Below are positions 55,639 through 63,326 of a stretch of 64,000 nt of DNA, piece after piece. A model generated the notes under the pieces. That model saw nothing but the letters and a program-made list of their open reading frames with translations, did not search any database and was not told the origin of the DNA. Both the position numbers and the translations under genes were made by a program. The stretch is from a virus. Numbering within the stretch: position 1 is the stretch's first letter; every line of letters starts with the position of its first letter. The stretch spans positions 62,001 to 126,000 of the IMG/VR virus record IMGVR_UViG_3300009151_000033, one strand, 5' to 3'.

Positions 55639-55791
55639 TTAGATCCTTTCAATTCTGATTTTAAATGGGAAAATCTTTTGGATTAGAGACTTCCGATTAC
55701 GGAGTCTGTCTTTTGCCTCTTCGACCCTGGCCCGGAATTGCTCCCGGGCCAGTTCCTCTAGTGCAACCTTTTCTACCTCTTTTAGGTCCAT
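55639..55791 (-). CDS. Charged micro-protein
   Basis: 50 residues (MDLKEVEKVALEELAREQFR, ending FPFKIRIERI). TAATG overlap with DUF932 upstream; TAATATG with the next gene. Unknown. Confidence 0.55.
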   Translation of the reverse strand: MDLKEVEKVALEELAREQFRARVEEAKDRLRNRKSLIQKIFPFKIRIERI

Positions 55792-56738
55792 TAAGATGCC
55801 TCTGCCATTTCGACGGCAAGGTCGATAGCCTTGCCCTTAAGGCCCTTATTGGCGCCAAACCAGGCGCTGGTCAGGCGAGCATCCACCGAGCGACCAATAA
55901 TATGGTCAGTCATGTGTGTCACCGCATTGAGGGCGGTCCACCACGTTCCTGGAGCATATTCGGCACCAGGTTGGGTTTCGAGTAGGGCAAGACCAACCCG
56001 AGCATTCTTAGACAGTTCCTTCTTGGTCGACGTACCAGGGAAAATGCGCTTGAAATAGTCAACCACAGTTTCTTCGGTATATCGCTTCGATCCAAGAAAG
56101 GCAGCCATTTCCTTATACGTTTGGAGCTTTTCCTTGGCTACACCAAGTGTTTCCTTCACTTCATCCGCATTGAACACGCGAGCATGAGAAACCTTGGCCA
56201 TCTTTGAAGACTTTGTATTCAAAGACAGGGTAAGAGTGTTGTTACAAACAACCCGAATAGGGGTGAACCGGATATCAATAGACTGTCCGTATTGGTGTGG
56301 ATTCGTGAAGAGTAGATAAGATTCTACACGATCTCCGTCGAACAGGTCAAAGGAATCATGGACCTTCGCAAGTGCCCAAACGACCTTGCCGCCCTTGAGG
56401 GAGCCGGCAGTGTGCATTTCCATATCACCGGCGCCAATGAAGTCATTGAAAAATTCAAAGGCTTCGAGATTCTGACAAGGATTCCAATCGTCGGTAATCA
56501 CATCAAGAATCTTATTATCACTCGAACGAACAAGGGCAGAATGGCCCGTTTCGATTCGCTTGCCGGCAATTTCGACTGTAGCCGGATACTTTTCTACAGA
56601 CCAATCAAGCCCGGCAGCACCGAGCATTTGGACTGGCGTTAGATCATTAGGAACCTTCGTTCCGAGCCCGTGCCATGGCGTTTCGCCAACATAAACATGT
56701 TGGGCTTGGCCGTTGATAATTTCAATTTCATGAGACAT
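55791..56738 (-). CDS. DUF932 / TIGR03299 phage-plasmid protein
   Basis: 315 residues. HVYVGETPWHGLGTKVPNDL, ALVRSSDNKILDVITDDWNP, FTPIRVVCNNTLTLSL and TWWTALNAVTHMTDHIIG are hallmarks of the DUF932 (LGT-like) family found on phages and plasmids. Function unknown. Own early promoter. Confidence 0.92.
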   Translation of the reverse strand: MSHEIEIINGQAQHVYVGETPWHGLGTKVPNDLTPVQMLGAAGLDWSVEKYPATVEIAGKRIETGHSALVRSSDNKILDVITDDWNPCQNLEAFEFFNDFIGAGDMEMHTAGSLKGGKVVWALAKVHDSFDLFDGDRVESYLLFTNPHQYGQSIDIRFTPIRVVCNNTLTLSLNTKSSKMAKVSHARVFNADEVKETLGVAKEKLQTYKEMAAFLGSKRYTEETVVDYFKRIFPGTSTKKELSKNARVGLALLETQPGAEYAPGTWWTALNAVTHMTDHIIGRSVDARLTSAWFGANKGLKGKAIDLAVEMAEAS

Positions 56739-56777
56739 AATCTATTTCTTTCTTTCGAGGTTTCAACTTACATTATG

Positions 56778-56805
56778 ATAATAACACAGATGGCCGATAA
56801 GGCAA
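56778..56805 (-). promoter_or_regulatory. Early promoter before DUF932
   Basis: Minus strand TTGCCT, 16 bp, TATTAT, then CATAATGTAAG. Confidence 0.8.
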
Positions 56806-56822
56806 CCACCTATTTCACTTTT

Positions 56823-57560
56823 TTATCGATTGCCGATGGCCAAAACCGAATTGGTCGGGCCGTTAACAGGACGGTTGAGGTTTACTCGGTTGGCAGCCTC
56901 GGCGCCCTTATAATAAGATTGGCCATCCGTAACAGTGGTGTTGGAATAAGCCTTCTTAAGGCGAAGCTGGAGATTAGCATATGCGTCGGACACCAATTGG
57001 CTCTTAAGAACCACAAGCGCATTGTTACCCGTGGTTTCGTTTTCCTTACGATTGGACCGAATGATATCATACAGGCGCTGGCTGATACGTCGGCCCATGC
57101 CGATACCAAAGGAGGAGCTTGCTCCGCGCTTGGATACACCACGCACATGGCAGCGATTATATTCCGGTGTGGTTTTATACGCCGCCAGTTCGGTATTAAG
57201 GGCGGATGTGATGACATCGAACAAATACCTGACCATCAAACGGTCGGATTCTTGTCCAAAAAACGAATAAGAAAGTCCGTTCTTACTGCGAACGGTCCAA
57301 ACCTTACAGTCACAGAAATCAGCAATAGCAGAGACGGCATAATAGAGGCCGTCCTTATGCTTGCTTCCTGTATGAATTTGGAGAGTATCGCACTTTTCGT
57401 CTCTCAGTTGGACTTCATCCATGGAGAGGTTATACTTTTGGAGCAACTTACCAACCATAGCGATGGCGGTCATTGCTTCGGCTTCCGTGCAACCATTTGC
57501 AACGGTCTTATTCGACATGGCTCGGATTTGTGCCTTGATCGAAGAAAGGTCGGCAGTCAT
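56823..57560 (-). CDS. DUF2786-family protein
   Basis: 245 residues. N-terminal DUF2786 helix pair (NGCTEAEAMTAIAMVGKLLQ, KYNLSMDEV), then a SprT-less middle with FFGQESDRLMVRYLFDVITS. Known from phages and bacteria without assigned function. Own early promoter. Confidence 0.8.
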   Translation of the reverse strand: MTADLSSIKAQIRAMSNKTVANGCTEAEAMTAIAMVGKLLQKYNLSMDEVQLRDEKCDTLQIHTGSKHKDGLYYAVSAIADFCDCKVWTVRSKNGLSYSFFGQESDRLMVRYLFDVITSALNTELAAYKTTPEYNRCHVRGVSKRGASSSFGIGMGRRISQRLYDIIRSNRKENETTGNNALVVLKSQLVSDAYANLQLRLKKAYSNTTVTDGQSYYKGAEAANRVNLNRPVNGPTNSVLAIGNR

Positions 57561-57592
57561 TTCGTGTCTCTCTGTTGCTCTCTACATTTTCC

Positions 57593-57620
57593 ATAATAGC
57601 CTATATGGAGGAAGAGGCAA
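57593..57620 (-). promoter_or_regulatory. Early promoter before DUF2786 gene
   Basis: Minus strand TTGCCT, 16 bp, TATTAT, GGAAAATGTAGAGAGCAACAG; the -35 lies in the end of the PD-(D/E)XK gene. Confidence 0.9.
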
Positions 57621-58278
57621 CCATCTTTTTTTGATAATCGAACATTTTTCTGGCGGTCAATTCCAACCAATCCGACCTGTTTTGGATAAAAATAAAAGGT
57701 TCCGGTTCGTCGTTAACAACCATGACAATAACCAATTGTTCGACCTTCATTCCTGTGATTTCCTGCCACATCATTGAGTACATTGTGGTTTGGATAAAGT
57801 AATCACCGATTTGAGTGATGTCTTTTAGTTTATTGGATGTCTTGAAATCAATAATAGATAATTTGCCATCATAATCACCGATGCAATCAACTCTACCGGC
57901 AACTTTTAATTTATTTGACCATAGAGCATTTTCCATGGCATATACCGTCGTTAATCTTTTTTCGAGACCTTTTCTTATGGTTTTGAAGTGTGCTATATTA
58001 ACTGGCATTTCGCCTTTGAAAATATTATCTTCACCGAGGAGCATACGCTCAATCATTCGGTGGACCGCAGTACCTTTTCGTCCGGCTTGGTCGCGGATTT
58101 TGTTTGCTTCTTCTTGTCCTACCCGTTTAATCCACTTTTGTAGATATTCTTTTTCAAAAGAACCAAGTACGGTGGTAACCGATGGGTAAACATTGCCTTC
58201 TGGCGTGGTATAAAAACGGCCGGAATCAGTCGTTTTTACTTCTAACTCCGGCGTTTTTATTAATTTCAGTGTATACAT
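57601..58278 (-). CDS. PD-(D/E)XK exonuclease-like protein
   Basis: 225 residues. RKGTAVHRMIE (helix with Glu), VAGRVDCIGDYDGKLSIIDF then KTSNK give the D...D-x-K core of the Cas4/RecB-type nuclease fold. T4-like cyanophages carry a similar gene annotated as exonuclease. Probably acts on DNA ends in recombination. Confidence 0.82.
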   Translation of the reverse strand: MYTLKLIKTPELEVKTTDSGRFYTTPEGNVYPSVTTVLGSFEKEYLQKWIKRVGQEEANKIRDQAGRKGTAVHRMIERMLLGEDNIFKGEMPVNIAHFKTIRKGLEKRLTTVYAMENALWSNKLKVAGRVDCIGDYDGKLSIIDFKTSNKLKDITQIGDYFIQTTMYSMMWQEITGMKVEQLVIVMVVNDEPEPFIFIQNRSDWLELTARKMFDYQKKMVASSSI

Positions 58279-58285
58279 TACATTC

Positions 58286-59062
58286 CTATAATACGATGTT
58301 TAGATCCTCACATGCGATAATGAAGTCTTTAACGAGTTTCGACCTTACGATATCATTTCGAGTAAAGTTGATTGTAGCAAATTGGTCCAATTTGTCAATG
58401 ACTTTTACGAATGATTTTAGTCCCATTCTTTCTTGTTCTTTTGTCAAATCGGACTGTTTGAAATCACCACAAAAAATAATTTTGCAATTTTCACCGACTC
58501 TCGTCATAACGGCATTCAGCTCAGGACCAGAAAGATTCTGGATTTCATCCACAATTACAATGCAATTTTTTAAAGTAATACCGCGGACGAATGAAGTTGT
58601 AATGAATTCAATTTGCCCTTTTCCTTTTAGGATTGAATATGCATCTCCGCGATTATAGAGTTCAGTGCAAATAGCTTGATATGGCAATTCATATACTTTA
58701 GATTTTTCAGCAACACTACCTGGCAAAAATCCTTGGTCTCGGCTTTGGACTGCCGATCTAATAACAACAACTCTTTCGTATTCTTCTTCTTTAGCAACGT
58801 CAGACAATGCAAGAAAGAAGCTTAAGAAAGTTTTACCTGTGCCGGCCGATCCAAGCAATAAAAGATGCTTGTCGGAAGCATATTGATAAAATACGTCTCT
58901 TTGATTTTCGGTAATTGGTACAATAGACTTTAAATGTAACCCTTTTGGTTCTGGCTTATGTTGGGTTTGAATGTGTTGTCTATTAGGATTTTTTCTGGCA
59001 GCCTTTCTTTGTCTTCTAGATAGGAAAGCTTGGTCTTCGTCTGTATATGAATCTAAGGCCAT
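58286..59062 (-). CDS. phoH: PhoH-like ATPase
   Basis: 258 residues from ATG 59062 (ACGGAGAAAATCAA). Walker A LLGSAGTGKTFLSF near residue 80, Walker B CIVIVDEIQNLSG, then KIIFCGDFKQSDL: PhoH family, very common in T4-like phages. N-terminal 50 residues basic. The cellular role (RNA handling, phosphate stress) is unsettled. Confidence 0.92.
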   Translation of the reverse strand: MALDSYTDEDQAFLSRRQRKAARKNPNRQHIQTQHKPEPKGLHLKSIVPITENQRDVFYQYASDKHLLLLGSAGTGKTFLSFFLALSDVAKEEEYERVVVIRSAVQSRDQGFLPGSVAEKSKVYELPYQAICTELYNRGDAYSILKGKGQIEFITTSFVRGITLKNCIVIVDEIQNLSGPELNAVMTRVGENCKIIFCGDFKQSDLTKEQERMGLKSFVKVIDKLDQFATINFTRNDIVRSKLVKDFIIACEDLNIVL

Positions 59063-59127
59063 TTGATTTTCTCCGTGTGCCTTGTTTTTACGTGATATAG
59101 TCACGGCGCACATAATCAATAGCCAGG

Positions 59128-59418
59128 TTACTTTGTCTGGATTGTACTCCTGGCTAATCCGTATTTCTCGGTAAGCTTAGCGCCGCCGAGAGTTGAACTT
59201 TCTGAGTGTTTACCTTTAATTCGTCCGAGTAGATCATTAAATCCTGAATCCACTTTAAGTCCGCCGCCAAGACCAATGCCGCTGTGGAGACCAGGTGCAC
59301 CGTTTACTTTGCGTTCGATGTGGGGATTATTTTCCAAAAAAGTATCTGCTTCAGAAATACCCATAAATTGGATATATTCTTCATTTGTTTCATGATTAAA
59401 AAATTTATAATAGGGCAT
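59128..59418 (-). CDS. FmdB-like small phage protein
   Basis: 96 residues from ATG 59418. MPYYKFFNHETNEEYIQFMG, ISEADTFLENNPHIER then APGLHSG: the small MPTYxFRxxETGE...SE-x-E-x-FLKENP family of T4-like phages, related to FmdB zinc ribbons but without the cysteines. Overlaps the next gene by TAATATG. Confidence 0.72.
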   Translation of the reverse strand: MPYYKFFNHETNEEYIQFMGISEADTFLENNPHIERKVNGAPGLHSGIGLGGGLKVDSGFNDLLGRIKGKHSESSTLGGAKLTEKYGLARSTIQTK

Positions 59419-59419
59419 A

Positions 59420-60013
59420 TTAATCCTTAATCTCATTCCCGGGTGTTCCTAACGACAACTTTGTGTGCCATTCCCCGCCAATTTTACGTCTATAAAATTT
59501 ATGTTTTAGTTCTGGATGTGCCTTGACTTCTGGATCATCATCAGGAACATGAGTATCAATTTCATCATCTGGCATCAATTTCTTGACGGCTTCTGGATGA
59601 ATAGCAGCTTTTTCTAGGTGACCATCAGGCAAATGCCGCTTCAAAAATTTAAGGGAAGGACCTGATTGTTCTGCATACGCACGATTGCGTTTTACGTCAT
59701 CTGACATAATTGTGGCAAGATGTTTTTTGCCTTCGTCTGATCCATCGGTAGCCACCGCAACTCTTTTACGGCCGCCTTTATCTTTGTATAACGCGGCCGA
59801 GACGATCTTGCCTTTATGTTTCTTGAGTTTCCACATGGGAACATTTTTAACCATGTCATCAGCATCTTTGAATCCTGATCCATGAATGCCGCCAATTGGT
59901 TTATATGCATCTTGAAGTAACTTAAAGACTTCATGCTTATGTTTTTCTTTGTCGGGATGATTTCCGACAAAATTTAGCCAATGTTCAGTGATATAATTAC
60001 TGTATGAAAGCAT
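59420..60013 (-). CDS. Late protein with capsid-targeting-like N-terminus
   Basis: 197 residues from ATG 60013 (AGGAG 9 bases upstream). MLSYSNYITEHWLNF resembles capsid-targeting peptides with ITE as possible gp21 site. Basic, His-rich body (WKLKKHKGKIVSAALYKDKG) resembles small ADP-ribosyl/GNAT-like phage proteins only loosely. CATAAATA late promoter upstream. Possibly injected. Confidence 0.6.
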   Translation of the reverse strand: MLSYSNYITEHWLNFVGNHPDKEKHKHEVFKLLQDAYKPIGGIHGSGFKDADDMVKNVPMWKLKKHKGKIVSAALYKDKGGRKRVAVATDGSDEGKKHLATIMSDDVKRNRAYAEQSGPSLKFLKRHLPDGHLEKAAIHPEAVKKLMPDDEIDTHVPDDDPEVKAHPELKHKFYRRKIGGEWHTKLSLGTPGNEIKD

Positions 60014-60038
60014 CAATAACATCTCCTATTCTGGAGAG

Positions 60039-60046
60039 TATTTATG
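60039..60046 (-). promoter_or_regulatory. Late promoter CATAAATA
   Basis: CATAAATA on the minus strand, 26 bases before ATG 60013. Confidence 0.6.
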
Positions 60047-60049
60047 CTT

Positions 60050-60619
60050 TCAGTGAGGTTCTTGATTCATCAGCCGCTTGATGGCATCGATCATAGCAGG
60101 ATAGTTTTCGAACCGGTGGGAACCACCAGGAAGCAAATGAAATTCCGCATGATGCTCTTGATTCATACCGAGTTGTTCGATCACATCATCACTAGAAATG
60201 ATATCGTCGCCCATTTCACACAGAACAATTCTTGGAATCCCGTCATTTAACTTTAATTTATATTCATTGTACGCTAGTGCGTCACAGAACATCCATTCTT
60301 TTCCGTCGATTTCTCGCCCAACATATTTTGTCAAAGATTTGCCTGGGTCAAGACTTGGATTCAACATGACAGCTTTTTCTCCAAAATAAGTGGAGAAAAA
60401 TGCAGACCAAAATCCACCTAGACTCGTTCCAACGAAAATTATGCTATTGTTTTTTTCATAAATTCTGCCTGCTTCCCAGCAAATTTGCCGAAATGCATCA
60501 TCCGCGCGGGCAGAAATATACGGGGCGACCACTTGTCCGGGGAAAGCGGCTTCCAGTGCATCCAATTTAGGAGACCGGCCGCCGCCACCAAACCCATTAA
60601 TATAAAGAATCTTTGTCAT
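60050..60619 (-). CDS. Alpha/beta hydrolase (YqiA/UPF0227-like esterase)
   Basis: 189 residues. ILYINGFGGGG near the start, nucleophile elbow IFVGTSLGGFWSAFFS (Ser73 region), GDDIIS acid region and GGSHRF with catalytic His. Small esterase of the YqiA/YcfP type. Substrate unknown. Own TTGCCA...TAGGAT promoter. Confidence 0.8.
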   Translation of the reverse strand: MTKILYINGFGGGGRSPKLDALEAAFPGQVVAPYISARADDAFRQICWEAGRIYEKNNSIIFVGTSLGGFWSAFFSTYFGEKAVMLNPSLDPGKSLTKYVGREIDGKEWMFCDALAYNEYKLKLNDGIPRIVLCEMGDDIISSDDVIEQLGMNQEHHAEFHLLPGGSHRFENYPAMIDAIKRLMNQEPH

Positions 60620-60625
60620 AATTAT

Positions 60626-60653
60626 ATCCTACATGGTTGCCGTAGGATGGCAA
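60626..60653 (-). promoter_or_regulatory. Early-type promoter, TAGGAT variant
   Basis: Minus strand TTGCCA, 16 bp, TAGGAT, ATAATTATG, 7 bases from the hydrolase ATG. Confidence 0.55.
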
Positions 60654-60656
60654 CCA

Positions 60657-61037
60657 TTAATGTGCCTGTCTCGTAAGAAAATTTCGCCGAATTGTTTTTG
60701 GATTAAAAAATCTTCGAACAACATCAATTGCAATTTTTTCATCATATGGTTTACATGAAAAAATATCGATATAACCTTCTTGTGTATTATCACAAAAATG
60801 AGCGATAATATTGGACGTTTCGATTAATTGAATAACGGTCCAACCAGCAAGATGATCTTCTCCATGGCCAAAATGAATGATCTGTGGATCACCATATGCC
60901 ACCATGTCGATTTCTTTAACCAAAGTTTCAGCAAAAGACTTCAATGTTTCCGGGTCAGTAATTGATTGTATGTCGCACTCGGCGCAATCTAGGAGCAAAT
61001 GATACCCCCAATAATGTGTATCTGCAATATCAGACAT
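60657..61037 (-). CDS. S-adenosylmethionine decarboxylase-like protein (SpeD family)
   Basis: 126 residues. GYHLLLDCAECD, FAETLVKEIDMVAYG, HFGHGEDHLAGWTVIQLIET and YIDIFSCKPYD align with bacterial SpeD. In SpeD the self-cleaving ESH gives a pyruvoyl Ser; here the aligned residues are ETS, so normal activation is doubtful. T4-like phages often carry such a gene. May be an inactive or antagonist form. Confidence 0.78.
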   Translation of the reverse strand: MSDIADTHYWGYHLLLDCAECDIQSITDPETLKSFAETLVKEIDMVAYGDPQIIHFGHGEDHLAGWTVIQLIETSNIIAHFCDNTQEGYIDIFSCKPYDEKIAIDVVRRFFNPKTIRRNFLTRQAH

Positions 61038-61299
61038 CTCTTAGGACATTCTTAACATTTACCAAAACAGTGTTCAATGCGGCATTTTTGTTACCCAATG
61101 CTTTATTTGCTTCGACAACCAATTCGAATTGTTCAGTCAAACGTTTAATTTCTGACTTGAGAACTTCAATTTTATCCAAATCTTTTTGCCGCTCTAGACG
61201 TTCAGCCTCAATTTTAGCAAATTCTGCTGTTACTTTTTCAAGGATTTCTTGGAGTGCAATTGGAATTTCCTTGTTCCATTTAATATATTCTTTAGTCAT
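61030..61299 (-). CDS. Coiled-coil protein
   Basis: 89 residues; residues 20-75 a charged coiled coil (FAKIEAERLERQKDLDKIEV). Starts one codon after the 54-residue gene stop. Unknown. Confidence 0.6.
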   Translation of the reverse strand: MTKEYIKWNKEIPIALQEILEKVTAEFAKIEAERLERQKDLDKIEVLKSEIKRLTEQFELVVEANKALGNKNAALNTVLVNVKNVLRDV

Positions 61300-61464
61300 T
61301 TATTGATCATCCTCGTCGTCTTCTAAAAGAACATCGATATCCATACTTCTTAGGGCGTTTTTTAGTCGTTTTTCTCGTCTATGCCGGAGAGGTTCTTCCG
61401 GGTCAACATCATATTCTCTATACTCAACATAATCCCGAGCATCACGGTGTCTAGACTTTCCCAT
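61300..61464 (-). CDS. Charged micro-protein
   Basis: 54 residues: basic Arg-rich start (MGKSRHRDARDYVEYREYDV), acidic end (LLEDDEDDQ). TAAATG spacing to the next gene. Unknown. Confidence 0.55.
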   Translation of the reverse strand: MGKSRHRDARDYVEYREYDVDPEEPLRHRREKRLKNALRSMDIDVLLEDDEDDQ

Positions 61465-61479
61465 AGGTAACGTATATCC

Positions 61480-62064
61480 TTACTTTCTATTTGCTTCGAT
61501 TTCAGCCTGGCGGGCGTACCACGCGGCTACTTTTGCTTGGTTGGTAGAATTTGCTTTAGGAGGCTTAGCGCCGTGTGGAACGGAAATAGTAGCCACCTTT
61601 TTATTTTCTGTAGTCTCAATTGGACTTTCAGCTTGAAACGGACGAGGAGGTAGCAAGTCTGGAAAAGTCTTTCGAACCAGATCCTCTGTAATGTTTTCGT
61701 ATGGCATCTTTCTATCCTTCATAGCAACAATCAATGCCGCATCATCAGGATCCAGTACTTCTAACATTTCAATGAAAAGTTGTTCTTTACGTACACGTTG
61801 GGCTTTTGTTTCAGGAAGAAAAATATACATCTTCTTGATTTCTCTATACAGAGAACCTTGCAAATCTTGGCTCTTTTTTGCTGGGGTGTAAGGTGGTGTT
61901 CCAGCAGGAAGGTCTAAAATTTGATCTTCGGCCCAGAAGCCGCGAAGAATCTTAAGCATTGTCGTATTTGGCCAATGCCCTGCCAATACATCTTGTCGTT
62001 CTTGTTCAGTTGTCTTTTCGTTGACACCCTTTAGAATCTCGGCTACGCCGGGTAGTTTTGCCAT
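61480..62064 (-). CDS. Conserved T4-like phage protein (DUF6433-like)
   Basis: 194 residues. LKILRGFWAEDQILDLPAGT, PPYTPA, YREIKKMYIFL and a Pro/Thr-rich tail are the pattern of an uncharacterised family near the RNase H or clamp genes of T4-like cyanophages, which I believe is DUF6433. Confidence 0.7.
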   Translation of the reverse strand: MAKLPGVAEILKGVNEKTTEQERQDVLAGHWPNTTMLKILRGFWAEDQILDLPAGTPPYTPAKKSQDLQGSLYREIKKMYIFLPETKAQRVRKEQLFIEMLEVLDPDDAALIVAMKDRKMPYENITEDLVRKTFPDLLPPRPFQAESPIETTENKKVATISVPHGAKPPKANSTNQAKVAAWYARQAEIEANRK

Positions 62065-62074
62065 TTTTTAATCC

Positions 62075-62926
62075 TTAAAAATCACCAATATCAGTTAATA
62101 GGTGTTTGAGTTTGAATTGGACGAAATAGTTAAATAACTTTTCGCGACCTTTATTTTCTTGTTCATTATATATAGAAACGATGGATTTTTGAATTTCTTC
62201 CGGAATGAAATCAAAATCAATCAATTGTTGATTACGTTTATAGTTTCTTAGCATATATGAATTACAAAATGTTTCTGGTTCTTGATTGAGCCAATATGCC
62301 AACTTCTTGGTGGTGACGGATTTTTGTCTAACTCCAACAACAAGACAATTATCTTCAGAAAGAAAATTAGGAACACCATCACTGGTATCGCCCTTGAGTA
62401 TATGCTCTTTCAGGAAGGCAGACGGGGAATTACATTGCAAGAACTTTTTTCGTGTTGGATCGTATTGTTGGACGAAAGGATATTTTTGTAATTGTTGGAA
62501 ATCTTTGTCGCCAGAAACAATCAAAATTCGTTCGCCTTGATTTTCTTTGACTAACGTCGCAATAATGTCGTCGGCTTCAGCGGTGTCGAGTTGAATTACT
62601 CTATATGGAAAATACTCTTTCAATTCGTCTCGAATTTTACCTAGACTTTCGAAGATAAGGGTCCAGTTTAGTTCAGACTCTTCACGATTCTTTTTACGAT
62701 TAGCCTTATAAAATGGAAATACATCTTTGCGCCAGCTATGACGGCCGTCACATGCAATTACGAATTCGCCATATTCGTCGGCGAATTTGCGCTTATTTGC
62801 TCTGACGCTATTGAGCACCATATGCCTAAGCAAATTTTCGTCGATTTCAGCATTATGATGGTTGCCAATTTGGGCCATCAAAGTTGAAATCATCACTTGA
62901 GATAGATCAAGAATAATCATTGCCAT
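62075..62926 (-). CDS. rnh: RNase H (T4 Rnh, FEN-1 family)
   Basis: 283 residues (T4 RNase H 305). MIILDLSQVMISTLMAQ, FVIACDGRHSWRKDVFPFYK, LDTAEADDIIATLV, ILIVSGDKDFQQLQ and GDTSDGVPNFL hold the metal-binding acids. A 5' nuclease that removes RNA primers and trims lagging-strand DNA. Confidence 0.92.
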   Translation of the reverse strand: MAMIILDLSQVMISTLMAQIGNHHNAEIDENLLRHMVLNSVRANKRKFADEYGEFVIACDGRHSWRKDVFPFYKANRKKNREESELNWTLIFESLGKIRDELKEYFPYRVIQLDTAEADDIIATLVKENQGERILIVSGDKDFQQLQKYPFVQQYDPTRKKFLQCNSPSAFLKEHILKGDTSDGVPNFLSEDNCLVVGVRQKSVTTKKLAYWLNQEPETFCNSYMLRNYKRNQQLIDFDFIPEEIQKSIVSIYNEQENKGREKLFNYFVQFKLKHLLTDIGDF

Positions 62927-62945
62927 CCATTCTTAAGAAACATAT

Positions 62946-63326
62946 TCATTCATCTTCATAATCTAAATTTGATACCGGCAATTTTTCTTCGGGTATGTTA
63001 TCTAGGTCAATTATATCATCCACAAATTCTTGTATAGGATGATTTATACCTTGACTACGCAATAACATAGATTTAATTGCTTCACTGATCATTACCGCAT
63101 CCCGGACATTTTCGGGGCCTTCTAACATAGAATACCCTGCAATTTGGCATTTGGCAAGAACAAATCCCATAATTTCATCGGCGGTTAATTCGGCATAATA
63201 TGCTCGGGCGGTCTCAGCTTCTTCGACGGCTTTTTCTAAATTTGTAATGTGCGACAAATCGCCCCATACATTTGTTTTAGGAAATTGAATTACGTTATCA
63301 GAATTACTAACCGCGGTGTTTGACAT
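62946..63326 (-). CDS. Hypothetical protein
   Basis: 126 residues; VIQFPKTNVWG near the start, coiled helix 30-60, acidic end (DLDNIPEEKLPVSNLDYEDE). Starts at the previous stop (TAATG). Unknown; replication-region context. Confidence 0.6.
   Translation of the reverse strand: MSNTAVSNSDNVIQFPKTNVWGDLSHITNLEKAVEEAETARAYYAELTADEIMGFVLAKCQIAGYSMLEGPENVRDAVMISEAIKSMLLRSQGINHPIQEFVDDIIDLDNIPEEKLPVSNLDYEDE

Noticed and set aside
56670-57596. Plus-strand frame of 308 codons opposite DUF2786
   Set aside because: The minus-strand frame has a family match, promoter and start; the plus frame has none and crosses the promoter.
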